Origin: Mycobacterium celatum
Lineage (GTDB): Bacteria > Actinomycetota > Actinomycetes > Mycobacteriales > Mycobacteriaceae
Direction: 5' to 3'
DNA length: 64,000 bases
NCBI RefSeq assembly: GCF_002101595.1
Contig: NZ_LQOM01000006.1
Location: 1-64,000 of the forward strand
Shown here piece after piece: positions 1-9,795 of this stretch. How positions within the stretch are numbered: the first letter of the stretch is position 1; every line of letters starts with the position of its first letter. The notes under the pieces are model-generated. The model did no database searches. It was not told the DNA's origin and saw only the letters and a list, made by a program, of their open reading frames with translations. The translations under genes were made by a program, and so were the position numbers.

Positions 1-95
1 GCCTGACCGATCGTCGAGCGCATCAACCCCGCCTTAGCCGCAAACGCCGACTGCGACGCCACCAACTGCGGAATATGCGCATCCAACAAACTCAT
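1..95 (-). CDS. esxG: EsxG, ESX-3 secreted WXG100 protein (5' part only)
   Basis: Only the first 31 codons are inside the window. The translation begins MSLLDAHIPQLVASQ and matches my memory of EsxG (TB9.8), which pairs with EsxH and is exported by ESX-3 in iron and zinc acquisition. The ATG lies at 93-95 on the minus strand behind an AAAGGA ribosome site. It follows PPE4 after 54 bases, in the usual ESX-3 order eccA3-eccB3-eccC3-PE5-PPE4-esxG. The WXG motif and the EsxH gene would lie beyond the left edge. The EsxS paralogue family is similar at the N-terminus, but the operon position settles the identity. Confidence 0.9.
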   Translation of the reverse strand, partial: MSLLDAHIPQLVASQSAFAAKAGLMRSTIGQ

Positions 96-149
96 CACTC
101 ACATCCTTTCCTCATCGACTACCACTCATGCGACATGTACGGTGCTGTC

Positions 150-1595
150 TCAGTTGTGTTCTCCCCCTTCGCCGTTGGGATGGCTGGCCGACTCCGATTC
201 CCAGGTGCCGGGTACCATCGGCATCGTCGGGCCGCCGCCGAATTCATCGCCGGCAAGCGTCGCCAACCCCGACGCCGCGGTCACCGTGTCCTTGCCCACC
301 GTGCCGGCGAACCCCAACCGTCCGGCGCCGTTGCCCGAGGCCATCGTCTCCGGCTCGGCGGTGGCGCCCGGGTCGAAATCGGTCTCCATGTCCGCGAATT
401 CGTCGGCGTGGTCGTGCAGCGCCGCCCGGCGGCGGCGCCGTGCGCGCGCCTTCTCGCGGCTCGATGCCCCGACTGCGGCGGCGGCCGGAATGTGCGCGGC
501 CGGCGCCTTGGTTCCCTCGCGATCGCGCAGGCTCGGACCCGGTCCGCCGTCCGGATAGATACCGCCCACCGCGTAGGCGAAACCGGGTGCCGCCGATGCG
601 GCGGCAGGTGCGGCGCCCGCCGCGGCGGTGCCCGCGGCCGGCGCGGATCCGGGTGCGGCCGAGGCGGGAACACCGGGGGCCAGGGCGGCGACCGGCAACG
701 CCGCGGACGATGCGGTCCCGGCCGCGGCGGGTGCTCCGACCACCGCCGGCACGGGCGCCGGCGCAATCGGCGCGTCGGCGGTCATCAGTGCGCCGACCCC
801 GAGACCGATCGCGAGCGGCAGCACAAACGGGGCGCTGAGAATCATCGCCCACGTCGGCCAACCGACGAGGTTCCAGAACACCTGGTAACCGATAAAGAAC
901 AGCAGCGGAAAATAGGTCACCCAGGCAGCGGGATTGGTCAGCAGTGCTTGAAGCACCTGGCCCGGATTCTGGAACAGCTGCATCAGCTGGTTGAACATCT
1001 GGCTGAGGAAGTCCGACCCGGACGGCGCCTGGCTGGCAGCCTGCGCGACGCCGTTCGACTTCACCACCGTCGGCGCCGCCGTGGTGCGCGGCGCGGAGGC
1101 CAGCGCGATGCCGGAAACCGCGTGATAGGTCGCCATTGTGGTGGCGGCCTGGACCCACATCCGGACATAGTCCGCCTCGTTCAGCGCAATCGGAATCGTG
1201 TTGATCCCAAAGAAATTCGTGGCCACCAGAATCCCGTGGATCGCGTGGTTGGCGGCCAGCTCGGGCAACGTCGGCATGGCGGCCAGCGCCGTGGTGTAGG
1301 CCGCCGCCGCCACCTCGTGCTGGGCGGCCACCCCGGCGCTGTTCGCGCTGGCCTGCGTCAGCCAGGCCAGGTACGGCACATGGGCCGCGACGTACTGCTC
1401 CGCGGTGGGACCTTCCCACGACCCAGCCTGCACCGCGCCCAACAGCGTGGTGAGTTCACCCGCGGCGGAAGCGTATTCGTTACTGAGCGAGGTCCATGCC
1501 GCCGCGGCCGCCAGCAGCGACCCGGGCCCAGGACCGCTGCTGAGCAGCGTCGAATGCACCTCCGGCGGCGAAGCCATCCACACCGGCGCAGTCAT
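150..1595 (-). CDS. PPE4: PPE4, ESX-3-linked PPE-PPW family protein
   Basis: This 481-residue protein starts [15 protein letters not shown], so the PPE residues fall at about 10-12. The PPE domain runs to about residue 180 and includes the conserved segment [19 protein letters not shown] low-complexity Ala/Pro-rich part follows. Near the C-terminus are GFAGT (about 428) and PMVPGTW (459-465), the two marks of the PPE-PPW subfamily. It lies two bases after PE5, consistent with a co-secreted PE/PPE pair exported by ESX-3 and bound by EspG3. The M. tuberculosis protein is, as I recall, about 513 residues, so the linker is shorter here. Confidence 0.93.
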   Translation of the reverse strand: MTAPVWMASPPEVHSTLLSSGPGPGSLLAAAAAWTSLSNEYASAAGELTTLLGAVQAGSWEGPTAEQYVAAHVPYLAWLTQASANSAGVAAQHEVAAAAYTTALAAMPTLPELAANHAIHGILVATNFFGINTIPIALNEADYVRMWVQAATTMATYHAVSGIALASAPRTTAAPTVVKSNGVAQAASQAPSGSDFLSQMFNQLMQLFQNPGQVLQALLTNPAAWVTYFPLLFFIGYQVFWNLVGWPTWAMILSAPFVLPLAIGLGVGALMTADAPIAPAPVPAVVGAPAAAGTASSAALPVAALAPGVPASAAPGSAPAAGTAAAGAAPAAASAAPGFAYAVGGIYPDGGPGPSLRDREGTKAPAAHIPAAAAVGASSREKARARRRRRAALHDHADEFADMETDFDPGATAEPETMASGNGAGRLGFAGTVGKDTVTAASGLATLAGDEFGGGPTMPMVPGTWESESASHPNGEGGEHN

Positions 1596-1597
1596 GG

Positions 1598-1906
1598 TCA
1601 GCCGCCGGCAACCAGGTAGGTCGAGGCCGCGGCCGCGTCACCGGTGGCGTAGCTGACACCGGATTCCCCGACGCCGACACCGGCCCGGCCCAGTTCCTCG
1701 ACACCCTGGGCGGCCACGGTCGCGTGCTCGCTGCCCTGGGCGCTGAAGCCGGCAGCGGTTTGCAGCGAAACCGGGTCGGCCGCAGCCGGTATCACGGCAC
1801 TGATCACCGGAGCCGCGCTCGCGTGGGCAGCCGCGAGCTTGGCGGTGATCGCTTCGACCGCGGCACTGGTGGCGGCCAAGCCCTCGGGAACAACTTGCAG
1901 CGTCAT
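1598..1906 (-). CDS. PE5: PE5, ESX-3-linked PE protein
   Basis: This 102-residue protein is a short PE protein with no PGRS tail. The PE-type start [20 protein letters not shown] is followed by two predicted helices. Near the C-terminus, SYATGD provides the YxxxD/E type VII export signal (Y-A-T-G-D). The start codon overlaps the end of eccC3 by four bases and PPE4 begins two bases downstream, so the three are translationally coupled. It should form a heterodimer with PPE4 and leave through ESX-3. Confidence 0.93.
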   Translation of the reverse strand: MTLQVVPEGLAATSAAVEAITAKLAAAHASAAPVISAVIPAAADPVSLQTAAGFSAQGSEHATVAAQGVEELGRAGVGVGESGVSYATGDAAAASTYLVAGG

Positions 1907-4900
1907 TGCAAATACTCCTTTCGACCGTCGACGGTCACTCCCTCATCGACCAGAGGGTTGACCAACTGCACATACGTGGGACTGTCGCTGTCGCCCAACA
2001 GGATCGCCCGGCCGGCGGGCAACCGTTCGAATCGTTGACCGCGGATCTTGCCGCCGTCGGCCGGATTGCCGGACAGCATCAGCGTGGTCGCCTGCAGGTC
2101 GTTGAACCGGCGCAGCAGGGGGCTGGTCATCAACGCGTGCGCAGACCCGCTGGCACGCGCGGTGATGATGACCCGCAAGCCCAGGTCGCCGGCCTGCGCC
2201 AGCAGCCCGATCAGGCTGGTCCACGGCCGTTGCCCGATGAACGGCCCGCTCATCGCCGGTGTGTCCGGGAACTGGTCGACGTCGTCGATGATCAGGTAGT
2301 GGGTGTGCCCACGGTATCGCCAGCCGGCCAGCTCGTGCGGCGCCAAACCCGCTGGCGGGCGGCGCTTTTCGATGAGGGCCGACAGCCCCAGCATCGCCGG
2401 GATGACGCGGTCGATGTTGGTGGTGTACTCGTTGTCACCGAACAGCGGCTCGTCGACCAGATGCAGCCGGCGGTCCAGCACTGTGAAAGCGACCTGCTCG
2501 GCGGTCGAGTGCTCGCGGACGGTGCGGATGATGTGGCGCAGCAGCGTGGTCTTACCCGACTTGGTGTCTCCGAAGGCCATCAGCAGTGGGTTGTCGGCGA
2601 AGTTGACTTCCACTGCGGCCAAGTCCTCTTCGCGCTGGCCGATGACGACCCGGTCCGGACCCCGATACACGGCGCCGACATCGCTCGGCGCGAGATTTGT
2701 CGGCAGCAGCCGCACCGGCGGCGCCACCGCTCCCGGGTAACGGGCGTTGACCGCGGCCACCTGGTCCGGCTCGGGAGCCGCGAACAAGAAGTGTTCGGCG
2801 GCCATGGTCAGCCCGCGACCCGGCTGGTCCGGCGGCACCGCCTCGGCCGGCCGGCGCAGCGCGCCCACCACTCGGACATTGCTGTCGCGGGCGTCGTGCA
2901 GCTTGAGCTCCAGCCGCAGCCCGAGACCGTCGCGCATCGCCAGCGGCACCTCCAGCCAGCTCGGTGTGGTGACGATCACGTGGATGCCGTAGGCCAGGCC
3001 GACGTTCACCAGCTCGGTCACCTTGGCCAGCAAGGGGTTACGGGTGTTGAACTGGTCGGTGTTATCCCGGCTGAACGCGTAGAGGTTGTCGATGACCAGG
3101 AACACTTCGCCGAATCCGTCGTCGAGCGCCGAGCGATCCCGGAAGACCTCCCGCTGCTGACGTGAGCGCAGCAGCTGCTCGAGCTCGCCGAAGGTACGAC
3201 GGATGCGCTCGGGCTCCAGCGGCGAGGCCACGCTGCCGACATGCGCCAGGTCCTCCAGCGCCCGCAGGCCTCCACCGCCGTAGTCCAGGCAGTAGAAGCT
3301 CACCTCGCCGGGCGCGTGCAAGTTGGCGGCCGAGAGGATAAAGGTCTGCAGCGCAGTCGACTTGCCCGACTTGGCGCCACCGTGGATCACCATGTTGCCG
3401 GCCGCCGAGCGCGCGTCGAACACCAGCGGGTCGCGGCGCATCTCGAACGGCTTGTCGATCTCACCGAGCGGCCAGCGCCACTGGCCTTGCGGTATCGCGG
3501 CGCGGGCCAGCACCGTCCTCAGCGGGATCGGCTCGTCGAGCGGCGGCAGCCATAGCTCCGGCGCGCGCGGCCCGTACCGGGCCAACTGGTCGCCGATCGT
3601 GGCGATCAGCTTGCGCGGTGGACCGGTCGGTTCCTCGTCGTCGCCGCCGGTGATCACGGTGTCCTGATCCGGTTCGACGCGCCCGGCGCTGAACAGCTTG
3701 GGCTCCGGAGCCGAGTGCACCACAAGCGTTTTCGCCGCCTGCGGCGGATCGTAGATGCCGTCGACATACGTGCTGCGGAACTTGATCGGCGCCGCACCCG
3801 GCGCGGGCACCAAGAACCCCACGCCCTTGTGCTCCTTGCCGGATTCGATGTGGTAGGCGTCCTCCACACCGATGATCTGCCGCGACACCGCGGGGCTGGC
3901 CACCTTCAAACCGATCCGGTAGGACGTGTTCTTGTCGATGTCCTTGATCTTGCCGATGTCCAGGGTCTGCGACGCGAACAGAATGTGGATGCGGAACGAG
4001 CGGCCTTTGCGGGCAACGTAGTCGAACAGCTCCGCGTATTCGGGGTGGTCGGCCAGCATCAGGGTGAACTCGTCGGCGACCACGAACAATGTCGGGATCG
4101 GCGCCAGGTCGTGGCCCGCCGCGATCGCGTTCTCGTACTCGGTCACCGAATTGAACGCACTGCCCTGGACGCGACGGCCCGCTTCCCGCAGCAACACCTC
4201 GCGGCGCGCCACCTCACCGCGCAGCGTGTCGGCGAACCGGTCGGCCAGCGACTTCTTCTCCGCCATGTTCGAGATCACCGCGACGACCTGCGGGAAATTG
4301 CGGAAGCTGTCGGCGCCGGCCTCACCCTTGAAGTCGGCATAGATGACGATCAGCCGGTCGGCGGGGTGAGTTGTCAACAGCGACAACAGGATCGACATCA
4401 GGGTCTGCGACTTGCCGGAGCCCGTCATGCCGATCATCAGGCCGTGCGGACCCATGCCGCCTTCGGCCTCGTCCTTGAGGTCGAAGATCAGCGGCTCGCC
4501 GGTCGCGGTGACGCCGATCGGAACCCGCAGCTCGTCCTCGCGGCGCCGCGGTGCCCACAGCGTCGGCACGTCCAGGCGCGACGCGTCCGGAATCCCCAGC
4601 AGCGTCGTGAAAGTGGCGCCGCGGGTGGCCGCCGACTGCAGCCCGCTGTGGGTGGGGTTCGAGTCCCAGCGGGACAGCCGCCGTGCGAGATACGCGGCGT
4701 CGTCGGCGCCGAATGTGTCGGCAGTGTCGACGTAACGCTGCCAGCCGCCGGTCTGCCAGCGGTCGATGACGCCGTCCGCCACAAGCAGGATCGGCCGCTC
4801 TGGATCCGAATACTGTTCGCGGTGCGGCGGGGTGGCCGAACGGTGGATGACGGTGACGCCGGCCCACCCGGCAGCCAGGGTCGACGCGTTGACGTCGTAG

Positions 4901-5865
4901 TCGGGGTCGTCGACGACGATCAACAGGTGCCGCAGCGCGTCGGCCGCAGCGCCGTTGAACGCTGGGCGGTCGGCCAGCGCCGGGCCCAGCTGGGCGGCCA
5001 GCTCGTCGATGTTGGTGGACAGGTAGCGCGCCGGACCGACGCCGTCGACCTGGCCCGGAATGTCAACGTGCGGCAGCCATTTCAGCCACGACCAGTCCGG
5101 CGACTCCAGGTCGGGCGTGGCCAGCGCGACGCCCAGCACGGTCGGGTCGTGCCAGGTCACCGCCTGGGCGATCCAGGCGCGCAGCGCCCCTCGCACGTCG
5201 TCGGTGTCGCCGAGCACGGTGATCCGCGAAACCTTGGCCAGGTCGATGCCGGCCGGCACGTCGCGCACGGTGCGCTGGGTGTCCAGCAGGCTGCGTAAAG
5301 CGCTGTGCGACACCGGTTCCAGGTCGATCTCGTCGGCGGTGTCGTTGACGCGCAGCGCGGTGGCGAGCGGCGCCGAATGCAGTCCGGCCCGCACCACCAG
5401 GAAGTCGTCGTCGGCGGGGTCGCGCTCCCACTGACGTCGCGAGCCGGGGATCGCGACCAACTCGGCCGGGTCGGGATGCGACCACTGCGCGGCCGCGCGC
5501 TGCTCGGCGGCCTGGGCGCGGATGTTGTCCCGCACCACCGACAGGTAGCGCAGATAGTCGGCCCGCTCGGCGTCGACCTCTTCGGTGCGCATCTTGTTGT
5601 CGGTGCCGCGGTACAGCGCCGTGGCGGCCAGCAACAGCACGAACGGGAAGAACAGGGTCTGCGGGGAGATCACCCGCATCCCGGTGGCGACCATCGCGAC
5701 GATCATCCCGACGATCAGGATGACGATCACGATCGGCAGCGCGCGCCGCAGCAGCGACGGCGGAATCGCCCGCGGCAGCTCCGGGGGCGCCTCGATGTTG
5801 ATGGCACCCTTGCGGCTCACCGGCCGCGGCACCCGGCGGCGGGCCTCAAAGATCAATCGGCTCAT
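1903..5865 (-). CDS. eccC3: EccC3, FtsK/SpoIIIE ATPase of ESX-3
   Basis: This 1320-residue protein is the motor and substrate receptor of the ESX-3 inner-membrane complex. Two transmembrane helices lie at about 41-88. Three ATPase domains follow, each with a readable Walker A: GMTGSGKS (479-486), GGAKSGKS (about 830) and GDTKSGKT (about 1110). Full length agrees with the family (about 1330). It overlaps eccB3 by four bases upstream and PE5 by four bases downstream. A shorter, decayed EccC-like gene lies at 26.9-28.6 kb and is unrelated to this operon. Confidence 0.97.
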   Translation of the reverse strand: MSRLIFEARRRVPRPVSRKGAINIEAPPELPRAIPPSLLRRALPIVIVILIVGMIVAMVATGMRVISPQTLFFPFVLLLAATALYRGTDNKMRTEEVDAERADYLRYLSVVRDNIRAQAAEQRAAAQWSHPDPAELVAIPGSRRQWERDPADDDFLVVRAGLHSAPLATALRVNDTADEIDLEPVSHSALRSLLDTQRTVRDVPAGIDLAKVSRITVLGDTDDVRGALRAWIAQAVTWHDPTVLGVALATPDLESPDWSWLKWLPHVDIPGQVDGVGPARYLSTNIDELAAQLGPALADRPAFNGAAADALRHLLIVVDDPDYDVNASTLAAGWAGVTVIHRSATPPHREQYSDPERPILLVADGVIDRWQTGGWQRYVDTADTFGADDAAYLARRLSRWDSNPTHSGLQSAATRGATFTTLLGIPDASRLDVPTLWAPRRREDELRVPIGVTATGEPLIFDLKDEAEGGMGPHGLMIGMTGSGKSQTLMSILLSLLTTHPADRLIVIYADFKGEAGADSFRNFPQVVAVISNMAEKKSLADRFADTLRGEVARREVLLREAGRRVQGSAFNSVTEYENAIAAGHDLAPIPTLFVVADEFTLMLADHPEYAELFDYVARKGRSFRIHILFASQTLDIGKIKDIDKNTSYRIGLKVASPAVSRQIIGVEDAYHIESGKEHKGVGFLVPAPGAAPIKFRSTYVDGIYDPPQAAKTLVVHSAPEPKLFSAGRVEPDQDTVITGGDDEEPTGPPRKLIATIGDQLARYGPRAPELWLPPLDEPIPLRTVLARAAIPQGQWRWPLGEIDKPFEMRRDPLVFDARSAAGNMVIHGGAKSGKSTALQTFILSAANLHAPGEVSFYCLDYGGGGLRALEDLAHVGSVASPLEPERIRRTFGELEQLLRSRQQREVFRDRSALDDGFGEVFLVIDNLYAFSRDNTDQFNTRNPLLAKVTELVNVGLAYGIHVIVTTPSWLEVPLAMRDGLGLRLELKLHDARDSNVRVVGALRRPAEAVPPDQPGRGLTMAAEHFLFAAPEPDQVAAVNARYPGAVAPPVRLLPTNLAPSDVGAVYRGPDRVVIGQREEDLAAVEVNFADNPLLMAFGDTKSGKTTLLRHIIRTVREHSTAEQVAFTVLDRRLHLVDEPLFGDNEYTTNIDRVIPAMLGLSALIEKRRPPAGLAPHELAGWRYRGHTHYLIIDDVDQFPDTPAMSGPFIGQRPWTSLIGLLAQAGDLGLRVIITARASGSAHALMTSPLLRRFNDLQATTLMLSGNPADGGKIRGQRFERLPAGRAILLGDSDSPTYVQLVNPLVDEGVTVDGRKEYLQ

Positions 5866-7427
5866 CGGGTCTCCTCAGCTGAGGTCGTTCGACCGGGCCG
5901 TTTGTCGGGCGCCAGGCCGTCGTGGGCGAGCAACGCGTCGGCGCGTGAGAGCGTCGGTCCGGGCGCGAACAGCGACAGCATCGACCATGGGATCGGAGTC
6001 GGCGGCGGGTTGAGGCCGAGAGCTTCAACGGTTTTCGCGTGATCGGTGGTTCCGGCTTCGGTGTCGATGCCGTAGCGCACGCCTGTATCGGAGATCCAGA
6101 ACAGCGAACCCGCCGCAGGAGACTCCGCACCCTGGCCGACGCTCTGGGCGAAGTAACCCGTGCCGGGTGCCAGCGCGACACGGGTCGCCGTCCCGCCGGC
6201 GCCGGCACTGACCAGATCCTCGGTGTGCACCGCTTCGGGCACCGGCAGCGCCGAACCGGACAGCAGCGTCAGGGAGTTGGTGGCGGCGCCGGCCGGCTTG
6301 CTCCAATGCGCACAGGTGACCGGATCATGGGCGGCGTCGACCAGACTGATCCGCTGATCGGGGTAGCGGGCGGTGTCCAGCACCCGCGATACCGGCAGCT
6401 TGGCGACTTGGTCGGCGCTCAGCCGGGGCGGCTGGTCCAGGCCGTAGGAGTTGGCGTTGCGCAACATCGCGGCCAGCACCGCCGAAATCGGTTGCAGCCC
6501 ATCGGGTAACACCGCGTAATACAGCGGGGTGTTGTCCGCTGCATAGGCGACGACGACCGCGCCGACCGGCGCTCCCACCGGCAGCGGGAACTGCGGCGGG
6601 CTTCCGGCATCGGGGACGGCCGGGGCGGTCAGGGCCGGCGCCTCGGGAATCGCATTGAACAGGCCGGCGGCGATCGTCCGCGGAGCGGGTACGTCGGTGC
6701 CCAAGCCCAACGCTCCGGTGACCGCGCGGTCGGCCAAGTCGATCCTGCTGCGCCTGCCGTCCCACAGCAGCCAGGTGCCGGCGTCGTTCTTGGTCAGCAC
6801 GCCGTGCCCGGCCGCCAGCGTCGCCGCGCGGGCGCCGCTGCTGTCCGGGGTTCCGGCGATCACCGTGACCCCGGCATCCGGACCGCTCACGGCGTCGCAC
6901 ACCGTCCAGTTGGCGTCCTTGCTGGTGTTTTGCACCATCCGCTCCGGCGCGCCGGGGATGCCGATCAGGTTGCCGCGCGGGAATTGGTCCAGCGCACTGC
7001 TTTTCACGGTGGTGGGGTTGACCGGCCGGCCGGCGATCAGCCGTGCCGACGTCAGGTTGAGCACCGGGTGCAACCGGTCCCCGACCCGCACGTACAGCGC
7101 GGCGGTGGAGCGGTCGGCCAGCACCGGGTTGTTGGCCGGCGACCCGTTGGGCCGGATCAGCGAGAACACGAAGCAGCCCACCAGGGTGGTGGCCAGGATC
7201 AGCACGCCCATGACCACCGAGCGGGTCTGGGTGCGCAGCGGGTCGACGAGCATGCGGGTGTCGTGCAGGGCAACCCCAGAAGCGATGCGGCGCATGACGA
7301 ATCGCCAGCCGCTCACCTGGTGGCGGGTGACGAAGCCGCGGCGGTAGACGACTTTGTCCGGGTTGTCGTTGACCGGCGTGCGCGACGAGAACGAGCGCCG
7401 CTCGTCGTCAGGTTCGCGGGCACTCAT
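5862..7427 (-). CDS. eccB3: EccB3, ESX-3 membrane complex component
   Basis: This 521-residue EccB-family protein has a cytosolic N-terminus, one transmembrane helix at about residues 70-90 ([18 protein letters not shown]) and a large periplasmic domain with the EccB repeat fold. EccB forms the periplasmic dimer of the ESX core with EccC, EccD and EccE. The gene overlaps eccA3 and eccC3 by four bases at each end, so it is translated as part of the operon. Length is close to the M. tuberculosis protein (about 538 as I recall). EccB proteins were once called ATPases; no Walker motif is visible here. Confidence 0.95.
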   Translation of the reverse strand: MSAREPDDERRSFSSRTPVNDNPDKVVYRRGFVTRHQVSGWRFVMRRIASGVALHDTRMLVDPLRTQTRSVVMGVLILATTLVGCFVFSLIRPNGSPANNPVLADRSTAALYVRVGDRLHPVLNLTSARLIAGRPVNPTTVKSSALDQFPRGNLIGIPGAPERMVQNTSKDANWTVCDAVSGPDAGVTVIAGTPDSSGARAATLAAGHGVLTKNDAGTWLLWDGRRSRIDLADRAVTGALGLGTDVPAPRTIAAGLFNAIPEAPALTAPAVPDAGSPPQFPLPVGAPVGAVVVAYAADNTPLYYAVLPDGLQPISAVLAAMLRNANSYGLDQPPRLSADQVAKLPVSRVLDTARYPDQRISLVDAAHDPVTCAHWSKPAGAATNSLTLLSGSALPVPEAVHTEDLVSAGAGGTATRVALAPGTGYFAQSVGQGAESPAAGSLFWISDTGVRYGIDTEAGTTDHAKTVEALGLNPPPTPIPWSMLSLFAPGPTLSRADALLAHDGLAPDKRPGRTTSAEETR

Positions 7428-9265
7428 GCCGGCACCGAGAGGCCGAGGCCGCGCAGCAGCGGCTCCACCGAGTTCGCGACGTCGCCGGCGGTGATCGTGA
7501 TCAGTTCGTCGTCGGTGAACTCACCGGTTCCAGCCTGTTCCGAGTGATCCAATCGGAATTCTCTTTCTTCCTCGGACTTTTCCACGATGTTGCGGACGAA
7601 CCGGCCGTTACCGGCGATGTCGAGGCTGCGCCGGTTGACGCCGTTGGAATCGGGAGTCGTCGAGTCAGCCAGATGGGCGAACAACTTCTCCAGATCGTCG
7701 AGGGCGGCCTTCTCGAATGCGCTGTCGCGTTGCTCGGCCATCTTGCGCGCGATTTCGACGAGTTCGCCCGGGTTGTACGACGGGAAGTCGATGCTGCGGG
7801 TGAACCGTGAGCGCAGACCCTCGTTGGTGTCGAGGAACTTGTCCAGGTCGGCGCGGTATCCGGCGATGATGACCACCAGCCGGTCCCGGTCGTTCTCCAT
7901 CCGGGCCAGCAGGGTGTCGATGGCTACCAGGCCGAAGTCGTTCTTGGCGCCGGTGGCCACCAGCGCGTAGGCCTCGTCGAGGAACAGCACGCCGTCCAGT
8001 GCGCTGTCGATGATCGCGTTGGTCTTGGCTTCGGTCTCGCCGATGTGCTGGCCGATCAGGTCTGCGCGGTGCACCTCTTTGATGTTCTCTTTCTTCAAAA
8101 GGCCCAGCCCGCAATAGATTTTGGCGACAACTCGGGCGATCGTGGTCTTACCGGTGCCAGGCGGTCCGGCGAAGACCAGGTGGTGGGTGCGCTGGGCTAC
8201 CGTGAGCCCGCGCTGCTTGCGCACCAATTCCATTGCCACCGAGCTCTTCAGGCGCGCCACCTGGTTTTTGACTTGTTCCAGTCCGATGAACTCGGCGAGC
8301 TGGCGTTCGGCCTCGGCGAGCAGCTCGGCCTTACGCTCGCGCGACTCGGGGTCGATGAAGTCTTCGGCGCTGGGCTCGGTCTCCGGGTTCCATGGATCGG
8401 TCCGCGCGTCGATCCGGGCCGCGGTGGTGGTGACGATCCCGAAGCTGGTGTCGGACAGGGCATGTTCGATCTGCTCGTTTTCCGGATTGGCCGCGTAAAG
8501 GTCCTGCAGGACTTCGCTTGCCGACTCTTCGTCGACGTGTGCGCGCAGTACGAGCGCTTTGGCCAGCGCGCCGTCGACGGCGGCGACCGCGACCGGACCG
8601 TCGGGTTCCTCCAGGTACGACAGCGCGGGGGCGAACATGCCGAGCCGGGCCAATGCGATGCCCAGCGTGATCTTGGCGGCGTGCGCGTAGGTCTCGTCCA
8701 GGTCGGGGTCGTTGACGACGGGGGTTAGCAGCTTGACGACGTCGGACCAGCGCTCGGCGCGGTAGTGGATGGCCACCATGACCCAGCGGGCGTCGCGCCA
8801 GCTCGGCCGGCGTTCGGTGATGTCGCTGACCAACTTGTGCGCGTCCGCGTAGCGGCCCTCGGCGGCCAGCGCCGCCGCATAGGCGAGGTGGAAATCGTCG
8901 GGGTCGGTGGCACGAAACCGTAGATACAGACCGGTGTCGTAGTAGAAGCCCAAAGCGCCCGGCGCCAACTCCACGCGGCGCTGCAATATCCCCGCGGTGG
9001 GCGCGGTGCGCGAAACCGCTTCCAGCACACGGGCCGACACGTCACCGGCAGCGGCCAGCCCCGTCCAGGCATCGCACTGGTCGTAGGCAATGCGGGTGAG
9101 TGCGCTGAAGCCGGACCGGGCGGCGGCCAGGTCGGCGGGGCGCCGGCGGTCGTAGACCTTGAGCCCGAGGGCTCGGCAGCAGGTGGCGAATCGGCTGATG
9201 ACGTCGTCGTCAACCCGGGCAGTTGCGGGCCGCGTCGCGAGCGTGCCGGTGTCAGCGCTGTCCAC
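7424..9265 (-). CDS. eccA3: EccA3, cytosolic CbxX/CfqX-type AAA+ ATPase of ESX-3
   Basis: This 613-residue protein has a TPR-like helical N-terminal half (about 1-290) and a C-terminal AAA+ domain. Walker A is GPPGTGKT (367-374) and Walker B is LFLDEA (about 427-432). EccA proteins are thought to release EspG chaperones from PE/PPE substrates in the cytosol. The GTG start at 9263-9265 follows an AGGAGG ribosome site at about ten bases; an in-frame ATG is lacking nearby. It is the first gene of the ESX-3 operon, and its upstream region carries IdeR- and Zur-like sites. Confidence 0.95.
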   Translation of the reverse strand: MDSADTGTLATRPATARVDDDVISRFATCCRALGLKVYDRRRPADLAAARSGFSALTRIAYDQCDAWTGLAAAGDVSARVLEAVSRTAPTAGILQRRVELAPGALGFYYDTGLYLRFRATDPDDFHLAYAAALAAEGRYADAHKLVSDITERRPSWRDARWVMVAIHYRAERWSDVVKLLTPVVNDPDLDETYAHAAKITLGIALARLGMFAPALSYLEEPDGPVAVAAVDGALAKALVLRAHVDEESASEVLQDLYAANPENEQIEHALSDTSFGIVTTTAARIDARTDPWNPETEPSAEDFIDPESRERKAELLAEAERQLAEFIGLEQVKNQVARLKSSVAMELVRKQRGLTVAQRTHHLVFAGPPGTGKTTIARVVAKIYCGLGLLKKENIKEVHRADLIGQHIGETEAKTNAIIDSALDGVLFLDEAYALVATGAKNDFGLVAIDTLLARMENDRDRLVVIIAGYRADLDKFLDTNEGLRSRFTRSIDFPSYNPGELVEIARKMAEQRDSAFEKAALDDLEKLFAHLADSTTPDSNGVNRRSLDIAGNGRFVRNIVEKSEEEREFRLDHSEQAGTGEFTDDELITITAGDVANSVEPLLRGLGLSVPA

Positions 9266-9283
9266 GCCCCCGTCTCCTCCTGT

Positions 9284-9302
9284 TGTTAGTGCTACCTAAC
9301 TT
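9284..9302 (-). promoter_or_regulatory. Possible weak IdeR half-box, promoter-proximal
   Basis: Read on the minus strand, these 19 bases agree with the IdeR consensus TTAGGTTAGGCTAACCTAA at about 12 of 19 positions when aligned on TTAGGT...CTAAC. The site is 18 bases upstream of the eccA3 GTG and 27 bases from the better box at 9311-9329. Closely spaced boxes would fit co-operative IdeR binding, but this copy alone is weak. Confidence 0.4.
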
Positions 9303-9310
9303 CGCTGAAG

Positions 9311-9329
9311 TTAGCATTGCATAAGCTAA
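9311..9329. promoter_or_regulatory. IdeR (iron) box of the ESX-3 operon
   Basis: The 19-base segment TTAGC-N9-GCTAA matches the IdeR consensus at 14 of 19 positions on the minus strand and is symmetric at its ends. ESX-3 is a known IdeR-repressed operon in M. tuberculosis. The box lies about 45 bases upstream of the eccA3 start codon, where an iron-loaded repressor would block transcription. Confidence 0.65.
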
Positions 9330-9416
9330 GTGTCGAGACGCCCCTATTAGCGCAGCGAGTGACTCCGGCAGCGAGACTGAAGCAACAAGACAGCCTCCTT
9401 CCGGCTCCACGCGTTG

Positions 9417-9434
9417 ATGAAAACCATTTTCGAT
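9417..9434. promoter_or_regulatory. Candidate Zur (zinc) box
   Basis: The AT-rich segment ATGAAAACCATTTTCGAT is an imperfect palindrome (TGAAAA / TTTTCG) in otherwise GC-rich DNA and resembles the mycobacterial Zur site, built on TGAAAA-type and ATTTTCA-type half sites. In M. tuberculosis Zur represses ESX-3 together with IdeR. The box is about 150 bases upstream of eccA3 and could also affect the divergent PPE gene. The match is by eye only. Confidence 0.5.
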
Positions 9435-9662
9435 AACGTCTCATCGGGACGATACCCCACGCTGACGCTCTCGACTGAACGGGTCTCACTATCAGTCGGT
9501 CTGCCGACGTGTCGGGTTCCCCGACTCAGCGAGCATCGCGCCGGCGGGACCGCCACCGCACGAATCCGCAGTGTCGGCACAGCACGATCCTATCTACGTA
9601 GGCGCGGGTATAGAAGCCGATCTTCACAGCTAATGCGGAGCAAAACGCGCTAGAACTCCGTA

Positions 9663-9676
9663 TCTACGGTCGTAGA
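9663..9676. promoter_or_regulatory. Palindrome TCTACG-GT-CGTAGA upstream of PPE gene
   Basis: This is a perfect inverted repeat with six-base arms and a two-base centre, 120 bases upstream of the PPE start. TATCTACG also occurs at about 9591 as part of the self-complementary CTACGTAG, and CCTACG at 9684. The repeated motif suggests a dimeric repressor or activator site. No known mycobacterial regulator is assigned. Confidence 0.4.
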
Positions 9677-9795
9677 ATATCGTCCTACGTGCTATGTGGG
9701 GGCGGTTTCGACCACCGCCCGCGTCGCAACGCCCCGAGGTGCGGAGGCGACGTGGCGTGGCCGACGCCGACGAGAGTTATCGGGAGAGGTTTGTG

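Larger units (their letters stand above)
9266..9795. other. 530-base divergent promoter region between eccA3 and a PPE gene
   Basis: No convincing gene lies in this interval. It contains the IdeR-like and Zur-like boxes near eccA3. Toward the PPE gene there are three TCTACG/CCTACG motifs (about 9593, 9663 and 9684). One forms the perfect palindrome TCTACG-GT-CGTAGA. A plus-strand reading frame runs into the PPE gene from 9694, but its first 34 codons are Arg-rich and do not resemble a PPE N-terminus, so they are treated as untranslated. Confidence 0.6.

Noticed and set aside
75..1619. A long plus-strand open frame of 514 codons opposite PPE4.
   Set aside because: Its product is Arg/Gly-rich without family features, and its frame follows from the GC-biased third positions of the PPE4 gene on the other strand.
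9694..9795. N-terminal extension of the PPE protein from an upstream start.
   Set aside because: The 34 extra residues are Arg-rich and unlike any PPE N-terminus, while the ATG at 9796 has a good ribosome site and starts exactly at the family beginning.
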